A DNA stretch of 64,000 nucleotides from Balanoglossus misakiensis (Eukaryota; Hemichordata): assembly GCA_040954595.2 (NCBI GenBank), contig CM082580.2, positions 7,750,001-7,814,000 of the forward strand, given 5' to 3'. A model generated the notes under the pieces. That model worked only from the letters and a program-made list of their open reading frames with translations, was not told where the DNA came from and searched no databases. The position numbers were made by a program, and so were the translations under genes. This document shows positions 13,657-27,200 of this stretch, one piece after another. Numbering within the stretch: the stretch's first letter is position 1; every line of letters starts with the position of its first letter.

Positions 13657-15409
13657 AGACAAAAACGACAAAATCAAAACGATCCAGTCTTCGGTCGGTT
13701 CGCAGGTATTACGACTAGTGGAACCCTCTCTTGCCAAATTTGATTTATTCTTAGTAAAAAAGGACAATGCAAGTAACAGAAACCCAAAAAGTTCTGAAGA
13801 CTAAGCAGCAAGTTTGAAGCACAGAACTGAAGATCAGATTTCATCGTAGATTTGGTGCGTGAAACATTTTTAATGGCCGACCTCAGGTGCAGTTGTGACA
13901 AGCATGGCGGATCTGGCTTATTAACAGTGCATCGTTGGCAGCATTGGGGAAATAATCTGCAATGAAACTAACGAACAATCAAGCCATAATTATACAGTTA
14001 CTTGGCAGGAAGTGATGTTTTTTTTTTATTTGGGTACCGTATGAGATGGATTCTTGTTCATTGCACAACTATATCAATCTTGTGTTTCTAAACTATTTAC
14101 ATGTAAAATTGCTGCAAATGTGTCTGTCAGATTAATCGTACACTGTCTCTTCTGAGTGATGAAAATAATATTTTGTCTGGAACATTCCCTGTATGTGTCG
14201 TATTGAGATGTTGTGTGTTTTGTTCTCAGTTTTGTCAATTTTCCATAATTTGTTTGGGATGAAAAAAAGGGCAAAACTTTATATGCTAAAATAGCACTGT
14301 GCAAAATTGAGTCTCATTGGTCAAAATAATCAGAAAGAAAATTTAATAAATTGCCTTTCCTTCCTCGACACGTAATTTTGGTTAAAAAGAAATGTCAAAA
14401 AATGGGTATATTTTTAGGGAAAAATGAGAATTTTATAAATCACCCAAACCCATCGCAGTATGTTGTATATTTGAAAGAACTCATACCTTGTCATTGCTGC
14501 AATAGGCACTCTCAAATCAAAAACCGAAGTGTTTTATACTCTGATTGTAAAATAGTTCTGAAAGGTGTAAATAACAAATATAGTTCTTTCTCTGTTACAC
14601 ACATGTAGTTTACCATATAAATGACATTTTTTTTGTTAAAAAATAGTTTAAAATCACAAGTTTTATAAGCTCACACAAATCTAGTATGAGCTGTGTGTTC
14701 AATGGTGCTTCAAAGAATTAGTTTATTTTGTCGAGTTTTGTGCTTATGTATAGTGTAGAATGTCATTTATGAAACAAAAACAATTTATGTTTGATGATGT
14801 TGTGAACTTTGTGGCTAAGCAGCTGCAAAGGAAACCACTGTGTCATTTAATCGTACAACCACTCACATATTTATTAGAAAAAAGTGGACATCAAATCGTT
14901 TGATGTCCAGAAAAGTAGACAGTAGGTGTAACAGAAATGTCAGTAATTAATGCCCTTATAAGGTCGGTGCTCAGATTTGCATTCAGTCGCAGCGCAGCAT
15001 AGACGTAGCTTACGCTCAGCGCCCTCTTGTGGACAGACAAATAAATAACAGCAAAAGAATTAGGGATGTAGGTAGTTTTTGGAGTGCGTGGAAGGTTTTG
15101 TTAGAAAATACAGTTTAGTTTACAGGATAAGTGCTAAAAGAAGGTAGAAGGTTTTTTAAATAAAAAAAGTGGAGAGATAGGAATTAGCTCTTATACCTAC
15201 ATCACTCTAAATTTGACAGTGAATAGCATTTCCCTGTTGTAGATGGCAGCTGCCCAATGACTGGAACATATGTTGATTGGAGCATCAAGATTTCAATGGA
15301 GCATCAAGATTTCAAGCACCAGTATAATTTATGTGAATTATATTTCATCCCCTGATTGTGATTATGATTATATTTATCGACCAAACTCAATTGAAACGTA
15401 ATATGATGT

Positions 15410-15415
15410 AATAAA
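15410..15415 (+). terminator. Candidate polyadenylation signal for OSBPL gene
   Basis: AATAAA on the + strand about 1.75 kb after the OSBPL stop codon. An earlier AATAAA at 14345 is an equally valid alternative. Only the motif supports this; no transcript end is visible. Confidence 0.25.
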
Positions 15416-16564
15416 AACTTTGTAACTGCATTTTCTAATAGTTATTTAGGCCGAACATTTTCAATGTCGCTATCATGGAGGAGAGCCTGTTTAATAATGG
15501 ACCATTTACCATTGAAAGTTTTGGGCAAAATGAAACTACTATTTCAAGACCCGGCAGAAGATTTTTCTCTGTAATGCTACTTAGTTGACTTAATACTGTC
15601 AAAACTTCTATGTTTTTTGCTCTCTATTAATTACAATTTCATAATCCCTTGTTTATCCATATGGGTGCCTGCCACCCCTCTGCCCAGTTCAGTAGGCATT
15701 CCCACTAACCATTGAGGTTCAGAATGTTGGAAGTCACCATTTTGTAACGGGTGTGTGGGGTTCAGTAATGCTAACAGTTCAAGATGTCACTGAAATCAAT
15801 GTAATGGTGCAATATTAATGAACAAATCTGTGGGGAAAAGTCTGATTTTGCACACACACAAAAATGCTTTTGTAATTGTGTATATTTTGCACAAAATGCT
15901 TTAGAACGCTGGGCTTGTAGAAAGCTGAACTCAGTCATGTGACCTGTGTAATAAAAAAAGTTTGCGTATGTGGACTGATGTCAACTTGAGTTGACACCAT
16001 TATGAAAATAGATCCATTTTAATCAAACAATCACTGTGTCTGGTGATCATTTGACATGAGGTGTTGGAAAATAGTTGTGCTGCAGAGTCAAAGATTCAGT
16101 TGTGTGTGGGCGGGCAATCCACAGTGACCGTGTTAAAGCGAATAGAGCTACTGTCGTTTACACAGTGTAACACCATTCAGTAAGGGCAGTAATCCTTTGA
16201 AATCAGTACCCTTGGTACCTAACACGGCCTAAAATTGTCAATATGCTGTTAGTTAGTTTCGCTCACAATATAGCGGGTAAAAACACAGTTCCTGGTTCTT
16301 TTCTGCTGCGTCATGGACGAGACAGGCAGGAATGTCTAGCGTTGATCAGTACATGTTCCATGATGATGACCCATATGTAAGTGACAAGTTGAAATCAAAA
16401 CACAAGTACTCGTAGCTTGTGAAGCATTGCTCATTTATTTTCTTTAATGTTACATCATGAGAGATCAACACCAACAGAAAACCCCCTTCATAAACCAAAT
16501 CAAACTCCAAATAAACCCCATGAGAAATATCCTACAAGTATAGAAAACTAGTTATGGCTAAAGT

Positions 16565-16630
16565 CATGCAGAGGTGGTCTACACTTTGCAAAATTAACAT
16601 GCGGAGGTGGTCTACACTTTGCAAAATTAA
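16565..16630. repeat. 33-bp tandem duplication
   Basis: Two adjacent 33-base units (16565-16597 and 16598-16630) beginning CATGC-GAGGTGGTC and ending AAAATTAA, differing by one base (A to G at the sixth position). A recent local duplication in the intergenic region between two convergent genes. Confidence 0.9.
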
Positions 16631-17337
16631 CAGAGGAGTGTTTCTGTTCCTTAGTAGTATTGATATATTTATAGTGAGTGCTTTTCTTCAAGCAACCCTG
16701 GAATGTCTTAATTTGTAGACTGAACTCGGCTAGCTTGGAATGTTTCTTTTTGTCAAACAACACAAATTTACTAAACTTCTAAAGTATATTCAACTTAGAG
16801 TACTATATATTGACCATAAATGAGCATCACCTATGAAATCTGGTCAACGTTAGAGTTGTATGTGGAAGATATGCACATGTTCTGCAATATATACCGTTAC
16901 TCTCCCGAAACTTTGTACTGTACAATCTATTCATGTCACCTGGGGACAAAAAGCTGTGCCTTTCTTCAAACAACAAAATCATGGTACGAATGTACATAAT
17001 GGGCATACGTGATATGATCATTTCTTTTTTTATATAGGGTTGAAAGTTAAATGAAAAATATGGGTTTTGCACCTTCCAACTAACAAAACTATGGACGGCA
17101 ATACCAAATAATTATACCCACCACAACTCAATGAAACAAAATAAATTACGAAACTTGCGAGATACATGCTCTAACTCCTTGAAAACCAATGGCCTGCATG
17201 CATTCTAACATGAATACAACTAAATCGAATTTGAGGAATGGAATAAATGCTTGGAAGAAAATAGATGAGCAATGATCAATCCTTTTTGCACCCAGTGATA
17301 GTGGTAAATATGATCACTGGGAAGTGACACCAATCGG

Positions 17338-18168
17338 TCATTTATTCCGGCCACGTCTTTGCTTCCTTTTCTTTCCCGTCTTCTTCTGTGATTTGTCCAC
17401 TTCCAGGAGGTGAACCGCTTCATCTTCCAGACTGTCAGCTTCTGCTGCCAGGACAACAGCCTCATCCGCATCTTCATCTCCATCAAAAGCTGATGCTGCC
17501 ATGGTACCTAAGGCAGAGTGAGACATGTGGAGGTTGTATTGAGGTAACAAATACAAGAGTCTTCTCCATGTGTGTGGGTGTTTGGGGTCAATTACACACG
17601 CCAGGAATTAAAACTGAGGGTGCACATATAGCAAAGCTGGGCATAGTACATCATAACTGCAATGGTAGACATACTGTAACTCAGATATGGCCAAAACCAT
17701 AGCTTATTGAGGTCGCCATATAGCAAGCATCCACAATACCATCAATTTAAGATAATATTTTGATAATGGCTCTAACCATGATCCGGAGTCTAGAAATTGT
17801 CCTACACATAAAATAAGTAAAGTTAATGTGTTCTGTTATCGCAGAACCTTATTTTCATTCAACACTGAACCAATAAAGTACATTGTATATCACCAACCAG
17901 CTTTAGATTCTTCTTCCAGTGTGATGTCCTTAAACAAATCCTGCACTTTCTTAAGGGAAGTCTTCACATCTTCAGCGCACTTGGAAACCTCATGTACTTT
18001 CTCCCAATAACGCTTTGTAAGCACCTCACTGATTTCCTCATCCAGTCTTGCCTTGGCTTGTCTGAGTTGCTGCAAAAAAAGAATAAATACCCATCACAAT
18101 TTCAGCTCAGTGTGCCCAAACTGCCAATATATTTTAATACATGTACTTTGCAACCAATCACTGAGATG

Positions 18169-18200
<32 letters not shown>

Positions 18201-21200
18201 GCACACGCACACATATAAGCATAACTGACAGCATAACTTTGTAATTAAATTAAATATGTACCTGTATGTCAAAAGCCAACTGGTTGCTTTTTCCGCCTTG
18301 CTGTTTTACTTCAGTAAAGAAGGCTTCACATTCTTTATGGTGGAAAAGATGCATTTAAAAGGAAAAAAGGAAGAGTTGTACTTCGATAATTTAATTGAGC
18401 AATACTTTTACAGTCTCTATGTAACCCTGTAATTAATAATCACATTTAATACTATCCCAAGGCAGTAGGCCATAATTTGATGAAAATGAAACGTGTTCTC
18501 CTGATCAGACATATTGTTTAGGACACACACAGATAACGTACTCACCTGTCACAGTGGGGTGAATATTGTTGATATATGCCTCCTTATATAATTTGAACAA
18601 TCGGCTTTTCTCCCAGTGGCCAGTGTTCTGTTTGTGTACTTTGAGAATCTACAAACAAAAATGATCGGACAGTGAGTGATAAATAGTTAACATGTCAGTC
18701 AGTCAGTCACTCACTCACTTACTGACACTCATTCAGTCAGTCGAGGGAGCGAGCAAGCCAGTAAACAATTCATTCATTCATTCATTCATTCATTCATCCA
18801 TTTATTTGTTCAATCAGTAAGAAGGAAAGATTTATCACTGCCATTCACAACTGTGAAGACTTTGCCTTGGCAGTGTTTCACTTGACAGTATAAATGATTC
18901 TTTTGGAAATTATTCCTAAAAAATGCAACAAACAAACAGTGGGAGCCATACGTCCTACCTGTGCTTCCGGGAGATCATCCCTCTGAGTGAGGATATCACC
19001 CCACGGACCAGGCACTGGAGCTGGGGATGCTCCAGTGTCTATAGCAGGGCTGGTATCACCCGCACCCCCAATTCCTCCAAGCAGTCTGGGTCCAGTCATA
19101 AGGCTTGTTGGTGGTGTAGTGGGAGTTTGGGGAAAGACTTGACTTTGAAGGAGACTGTCAGGAGACTGGGGTTCTGCAAATTATAAGACGCAGAGTTGCA
19201 AATTAAGAGCATACACAGCACATCTACTTAGGCATTCATTCATTCATTCATTCATTCATCCATCCATCCACTATCACTCAATTCATATGGCCAGTTGCTG
19301 TATTCCATAGACATCAATGTTAATTTTATAGCTTACAAAGTTTTATTTAACAATGACTAATATTAACCAAATAGTTAATGTAACATCGATGCTCACCTTC
19401 CTGGTCATAATCCATCTCCAGTTTGATCTGTTCGTATTGATGGACATTGTCTGAGGCATCTTCTCCTGAAGTAAATATCACTCCACAAATTCCACACATT
19501 TTCTCGCTGACAGTGGAGAGCTCTGTGAGTGCAGCTATGTCTGGTGACGGTGGCTGTTTGCTGACGGCGGTTTCTTCTACTATGTCCACTTTCATGACAA
19601 GTTTATATCGTACCTTCAAGGCCAAAATAGTGAGATTCCGGAAAAACCTGTATCTCCTGAAAGCGCGGATGATGACGTCGGCCGCTTTGGTTTCAGAGAG
19701 CTGCCTGTCGTGTTCCGCCTGGTCTTGTCTGGCTCGTTCAATCTCCTCGGCCGACATGCCTGCTTCTTCAAACTGCTCGTAGTACCCTTCATCTTCTTTC
19801 GTTTCTGCATCAACGGCCGCTGTCGACACACTGTCGTCGTTTTCTGCATCAGCACCATCTACGGTAGCGACACCATCATCACCACCATGGCCGCTAGCTT
19901 CGCTCGTGCTGTCGTACGCTGGGACGGTTATTCCCCTGGGAAGAGGTTTGTAGAAGTACCTCTGGTATTGGTGGACCTCTTGGACTTCTTTATAGTACAG
20001 TCCCTTGAAACTGCCTGCCCTCCACATCCACCTGCACTGATGGAGGTACTCCCGTTCCCTTTTTCTGAGCAGCGTCTTCAGAGCAGCAACCACGTCCTGG
20101 TATCCTTCGGCTCTCTGCACAGCCCTCACGGTGTCGGCCACTCTCGGCGGAAGCCTCTTGTCCACCCGTATCTGCATGAGGTGCTTCCTCAGCGTCTGCT
20201 CGCAGATCAACGGCGTCACGCTGCCCATGTTGCTCAGCATGACCAGCGCCAGCACCAGGGAACGCTCAGCTTCCCCCGTCATGATGTACTCGTCAGTGTC
20301 GGGAGCGAAGGCATCCTTCAGGACGTTGAAGCCCCCCGAGTACAACTCTCCACACAGCAGGTTTACCAGGAAGCGAATGTGTCCACCGAGCTGACGCAGG
20401 CTTTGCTCGTCTATTTTGGCGATGTTGACGGCCGAGTACATGTGGTGTCCTTTCTTCGGAGTGCACAGCCGATCGAAGAAGTTGATTTGGGCAAGGTAGC
20501 TGGCGGGAACGATGACGCCGACATTTCTGACTTTGGCAAACATTGTCATGCACAGTGTATACTTCAACTCCATCATCATGACGACGTTGTGAATGGACGG
20601 AATCAGAGGCACACATGCTCGCTTGGCCGGAAGACCAATGAACCTGTTGAACGACCCCACTGACTGAACGGGGTCGTCACATGCATGCAAGTAGCGCGAC
20701 GACTCCAGGAAAGGGTGAATCATGCTGTAAAAGTCCACCTTCCTTCCTCTGTCTTGGGATATCAAACCGACATTTTGTGGAATGATCTCCGGGTGTGGGA
20801 CTCTGCGCACTCGGACAACTTCGTTGAAGTAGCCTGCTTGCATGTCGACGAGCCATTTCTTGAAGACTTGAGGATCCTCTTCGGCTAGAAGGTGAAATAT
20901 CCAGATGAGGAAATAGAGGTCTGTGTTTGAACGCTTGTCTAGCACGCTGGCGGCCTCCCACATCCTCTTCGCCACAGCTCGGAGTTGATTCTGAACAGGT
21001 AATCTCCGCACGATCCTCAGAACATCCGCCATTGCGGCCGGCTTCTCACTTGAAATTCTCATGTGGAAATGCTTTGGCAGGAGTGCTTGGAACAGTTCCA
21101 GACAGAGCTTTTCCGCGTCTTCTTCTGTAGGGCACCAGGACGCCATTTCCCGCTGTAAGACACCAAAGTGTTGCAGCTTTTTCGTTTTCATCAGCAGATC

Positions 21201-24200
21201 CGTCAGCATGATTTCCGTCGTCAGGGCTTTGAGATAGTTGAAATACGCAAACCTCTTGTATTCCTCGTGTAAATACGGACATTCTTCCTTCGAACACTGG
21301 ACGCCGACGATGTAATCGTGGCACAGGGTGTGTTGTCTTTTCTCTTCTTGAAGAACCGCCCTTGCCGACTTCACCCAGCGAGATGCAAGACTGAAAATAT
21401 GCTTCATGATGCTTGTGCGGGCCACAGTGACATCAACCTCCTTGGACGCTCCCGGTCTCCCTTTAGGTTGCGTGGAAACCGACGGAGACTTCTCACTGTC
21501 TAACGTCATGAAACGCGCTCCTTCGTGGACCAGTACCTCTTTCTTGTTTGGCGCCACTTCTTTCAAACCGTAGAAGCTGTCGCACAGCTGCGCCAGGTGC
21601 TTCTCTTCGATGGCCGCGGGTTTGTACAGCACCGATATTAACTTGAAGAGTTGCTCCAGAGTACGTAGAACTATGGTGAGAACTTCTTCAGCTGTCAGAG
21701 GCCAGTTCTTCACGAGAATGTCCACGCACTCTATCTGTCCCCTGATGTTGTTGGCCTTGGCGAACAGCTTCTGGGCGGACTCCAGCAAACGGGCGTCTTC
21801 GTTCAAGGCAGCAGTCAGCATCGTAGCCTCGGCCTCCCCAGTCGGATTATTGACCTCTTTGAACAAGGAACTCGCTTCCGTCAAATAGCTCAGAATTTCC
21901 GAGCGTTCTTCAGTACACGTCTTGGCGTGAATCCGACCGTATGCCAAGAGGACCTCTGCTCTGAAGGTGACGTCGTCTCTGGCCTCGACCAAATCCAACG
22001 CCTCCTTCAGCTTGCCCCTGGATCTCATGAGTTTGGCCGCTTCCAGTCGTCTGCCGTTCTCTTTCAGCAGCGTTGCCGCTTCCTCGATTCTGTTTTTTTC
22101 CCGGAGAAACCGCAGCTGGTCTTCAAGATGCGGGAACTGACTGATGGCTTCTCGCATCTTCCCGAAGTTACGGGCGTGGTGGTGCATTTCAGCGGCGAGA
22201 TACGACAACCGTTCGATGGTGCGCAGTTGCCTGTAATGAAATTACTATTTTATCAAAAAGATGGCATTCGTCACCATTTTCAAAAATCACAAAGCAGTGC
22301 CACATATCATTTTCCTTGAAGTTCACTTTACTGCTGCATTGTACACAATTTACACGTATTGCTTAACTTTTATGATACATCTGAGTTTGAAATCATGCAT
22401 CCTAAACCATTCAAAAATCATTTGCTTAATCTACTGCACTGAACGGAGACAGCCACAGAATTTGAGAAGACTTAAGGTGAACATGATTGAATACTTGGGC
22501 CAATATGACTTAATGAAGATTCACATGAACGACCTACCCAGGGGGGTTTCTTCGCAGAGCTTCAGGTAAAGGCAGATTCTTGTCTTCATATTCTTTCTTT
22601 TTGATGTTATACCTCTCAACTGTGTCAGCTGCCTTGTCATAAGCCTCCGCAGAAAACAGTAGCTCCACTGCTTTTCTGTAGTTGCCAGACTGCTCGTAAC
22701 ATCTCGCTGCATCCAAAGGCTTTTTCAGTCGTTTTTCATTCAGCAGGGCTGCATTGGTGAACTGAGGAACAAGGAATTAGATAATGGGTCTTGTCTTTAA
22801 TAATCAAAATGTACTACACAGTCAACTTTGAAATTATTTTTCTTCATATTCTGATTTATATTGGCAGTATTTGCGAGAGATTATGCCCAAAAAAATGCTG
22901 TATCAACAAAATCATATCCCAGTATCTATACCTTTCCGATTTTTTCGAACAACAAGGCGGCCAGCTGATACTCTTTTGCATTGTACAGACAGCTTGCAGC
23001 TGGTTGGTACAGATCACATTGGACGAACTCATCAGCAGCGAATAGGAACTCTTCTCTCAATTTACGTGGATTGTCGCGCAACATCTCCGCATTCAGGGCT
23101 CGATCTTGTGCAAGTGACATCTTCTCCTTTGTGTCTTGTAGTAAAATAAACATTTGAGTTAGTCTTTTCAACTTAACTTTTTTCGGACATATATAATCAT
23201 GAAAACATTATGCTATATTTGCCATACACAGGGTTTGAAACCTGCCCAGGGATATGCATAGTGACAAAATTGTCAGATTTAATCTGAATTCAGTATTTAC
23301 CATCTCCTCCTTTGAAATAACATTTAGCTGCCACTTTCCACAACTTGTTGTTGTAGAAGTAGTCGCCCCTTTTGTTCCATTCTTCCGGCGTTGAAGTGGT
23401 CGCAAACATGCCATCAGACAAACCTGTACGAATAAGGAGAGAAAGAGTTATTTTCTGTTCCATTCAACTACAGGTAATATTCTATATTGTGGTCACCTCT
23501 CTATAGTGGCCACTTTGTAATATAATGTCCCTGTGAAATTATCATGTACATGTACATTAATTGACCCTGTCTATAAAGGCCACCTGTCTATAATGGCCAG
23601 TTTAGTAAAGACCCTTGACTGTCCACTATAGACAGGTTCAACATACTGTGATCTCAAAAAAACTCAAAAATTGTGATATTATCAGAAGAATTGGTCAGGA
23701 CATTCATCTGCATCTTAACACGCATTCCAAGTTACTACATCTCAACATCTTATTTCAAAGAAGTTAAATATTAACTCAAGATACCTTCTTCACCACTTTC
23801 ACTTTCTTCCACTCTCACTACTTGGACCAAATTTCTTCTCCTGAAGTACTCAAAGATGGGTGCCCTCTTCTCAGCATCCTCATCGAACAGCCAGACATTC
23901 ACTCTGGCCCGGGTCACGGCTGTGTACAGATATTTCAGCTCGGAGTTCAGTACCTGTAAATACCAACAGTAGAGTTGTGACCTTTGGTGGCTTCTGTCTA
24001 CGTAACAACCTGCCCTGGCACAGTACATTTTTTTCAATTTGGACTGACAGGCAACTTCAATTAGTGACCATATACGTTTTGGCAAACCAGAGCTGTATTT
24101 CTGCTATACTGGTACATTATGCTAAAATCTTGATGATAAATCTACAATTATAGTTATTCAACCCACAGGGTCCTATGGTTTGCAACAATGTGAGATCGAA

Positions 24201-27200
24201 TACAGCATACATTTGTACGCTCAACAAAAATATCTTGCATTGCTTCCTGTGAAAGGTGCATGCTTCTACCAAATTGCATACGAACTATCAATAAAGTATC
24301 ATGTTGACCAGATAACTGTACCTTGTGTTTATCGTGGTCAAATTCCAGCGGTCTGGCACTGAAATCACTCTGCTTATTCTTCGCTGACGGATCGATTTCC
24401 ACAAGGCTCTGGCCTGTACTGCTAACAACGGTGTCTTTCTTCTTTGCAATTAACATTTCTAAGTAGGCAATCACTACTCTCCATTCCTTGTGAGCCTACC
24501 ATACAGGAAAAAAAGTCATCACTTTACAATTATAATCTCTTAACAGATATTAGTATAACACTATGATAATACATGCATGATGAAAACACAAACATATTTG
24601 TGTCATGATTAGGTTGCATGACAGTTGTGATCTCCCCAAGAATTTCTGAGTAGCGACTAATTTGCATAACAATATACACTGCATGATATGATATCACATA
24701 TTGTTTTACATATACTGACACCAGACAATACACAAATATGGCTGATGACAATGTTTTTCATTATAGTCCAATTAAACTGAAGAATATCTGAAGAATAGAG
24801 CTTACAGGGGAGTCTTTGAAGAAATTGTAGAGCAGCACATCATCAAATTCCAGGCCCTTGGATTCATAGATGGTGAGTACAAGGCCGAGACTGAGCTCCT
24901 TTGGTAAGTTACCTTTGGCTTCTTCATTCGCAACAAGAATCACCTACAAGAGAATGAATATGACGGTATTTTATCATGAATCGGAAAGAACTACGATTTG
25001 AATCAATAGAATTACTGAAATATGACTTCTACTTGGATATGCCTAAAGCAGCAGACGTGGATCACACACCCAAGTCAAAAATGTACATCTTGTTTTGTTG
25101 CTTTATACTGGCATACTAACTTTTGAATTATACAAACCATGGCAATGGAAGGTTTGAATTATACAATACATGTACACACTAATATAGTGAATAATTTTTT
25201 ACCTGATGTGCTCCAAATTCAATTTCAGATGTCTTCCTCTTATTTCCTCTCAAAAGCAGAGCCAGGTCACTGAAACTGCAAGACTCCAAGAGAACTGGCC
25301 GAGGCCCATCAAAGAGTCCCTGGTCTTTCTCCAATCTGTCGAATGATTCTGGAAAGAACTCGATCATCAGGTCCACTACACTTGTTGCAAGGTCCAATAT
25401 ACCTGAACAAAAACAAATACAGTCATTCAGTTTCTCTGTGGATGAATGTGTCAGCATTTTAAAAAAATTTTTTGTCTGAAATGAAAAATCATACTAGTGT
25501 TCTAAATATTGTGTGAACATAGTATAAAGATGAAATCGTCTGAAAATAAATGCAAACAACACAGAAGTGTTACCAATATTCCCCAACCTTTAAGTGAAAA
25601 CACTGCTTCGTGTATACTGAGTTGCTTACTGACCTGCGTGTGAGCGATAGTTGTGTGTCAGCTGGTAGACTCTCTTGGGCACCGTCACCCTGGATGTCTT
25701 ACCCACAGCTTTCATGGATTTGCTGGCATAGTGGAACAGTGTCTTCAGGTCGTCAAATCTGAATGCAACCCCCCTCATGATGCTCTGAGCAGTATCACCT
25801 GAGAAAATTAAGGCAAAGGCAACCCTGGTATGAAAATCAGTCACTATAGTGAGCACTGGGAACTATGGTGCTCTACATATTTCTATATACAGGAATATGG
25901 TACATGTGCAAAAAGCACAAAAATACACACTACTATATAACATCATGCAAAGTATAGAACAGAATAATAGTAAAACACGGGTGTACACAGCACACCCACA
26001 TATTTACCAGTGAGAAAGAGAGCATTCGGATCGCTCGAACATCGGATGAGAAGAGACAACTCGGCCTGTGTGAAATCCTGCGTCTCATCAATGTAGAACT
26101 GGTGGACACACCAGTCTGGCAATTCCACTTTCTTTAGACGGTTGTAGATACTGAAGACCAAGTCGGACTCGTCGAACAGGCCGCGGTGACTCTTGATGTG
26201 CTAAGACAGAGAGAGATGAGCAACACAGGATCTTAGGGATGCAGGCAAACATTCGGCCAAACACAGAAAACTGTAGTATATTACAGCAAACTCGTCCAAT
26301 TCTGCTACCAGCCTGGTGCAAATCAAATTCAACTGTAAAAGATCTACAGCAAAGTTCACTTACTCTGTACTTCTGAAAGAGATTGTACACAACAATTCTG
26401 TCAGCAGTAAAGTTTGGCGCCCTCTTCCTACCAAGTTCTTGATATTGTTCCAAACTGAGGTAACCATTTTCAGTGTGCAGGGCTTCCACAGAACCTAAAA
26501 GACACAACATTGCATCATCCACTTACAACATGAATGTACCGGTATACTATCACTACGAAGGCAGTTAATAGTGCATTTACACAATACAATCAAATCTGTG
26601 TTAGTGGCCACCTCTATATAGCAGCCACCTCTATATAGTGACCTGTCTATAAAGGCCACCTGTCAGTAAAGGCCACTTTAGGAAAGTCCCTTGACTTCCC
26701 ACTGTAGAGAGGTTTGACCATACCTTGGATAAAGGACTTTATTTCCATCCAGACCAGTGTTGGGTGATAAGCCACTTTCTTTTTCTTGTTCACTTTGGAC
26801 CAAAGTTCGTAGGCGAAGACTTCGTAAGTGACTTCCTTGCGTGGGTCGACTTCTTTCCTCTGTCCCGCCTCCTCCTCATCGCCGTTCATATCAAGGGTCT
26901 CATCATCCTCATCTGCATCGTCATTTCCTGCATCATCACCATCACCGTATTCCTCATCGTCATCATCTTCATCGTCTTCTCCGAGTTGTGGAATAAATGA
27001 CTGTAGGTAGTCATCTACACAACGAATTAAAAAAGGATCTTGGAAAGACAGAAATCTGTACCAGGAAGCTCAAAACTCGGGTAGAACTTGTGGTGGGAGA
27101 AAAAGTGAGACAATCTCTGGAAGTGATAATGACTGCTTCATAAAGTTTTGAAAATGATCGACTGGGCATTGGTGTAATATATATACATGTAGAGGTAAGA

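Larger units (their letters stand above)
13657..17337. other. Convergent intergenic region / OSBPL 3' UTR
   Basis: Lies between the OSBPL stop (+) and the TRANK1-like stop (-), so both 3' UTRs should be here. AATAAA motifs on + at 14345-14350 and 15410-15415 are candidate OSBPL polyadenylation signals, the second before an AT-rich run. A 19-base unit around GGAGCATCAAGATTTCAA is doubled near 15279-15316, and a 33-base unit is doubled at 16565-16630. No coding sequence is recognised. Confidence 0.5.

Noticed and set aside
17338-17345. AATAAA overlapping the TRANK1 stop codon on the minus strand
   Set aside because: The motif falls in the last two codons plus the stop; use as a polyadenylation signal would leave almost no 3' UTR, so it was not called.
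19710-20663. 317-codon + strand open frame
   Set aside because: Antisense shadow of the giant TRANK1 exon; no domain resemblance, while the minus frame is continuous with spliced neighbours.
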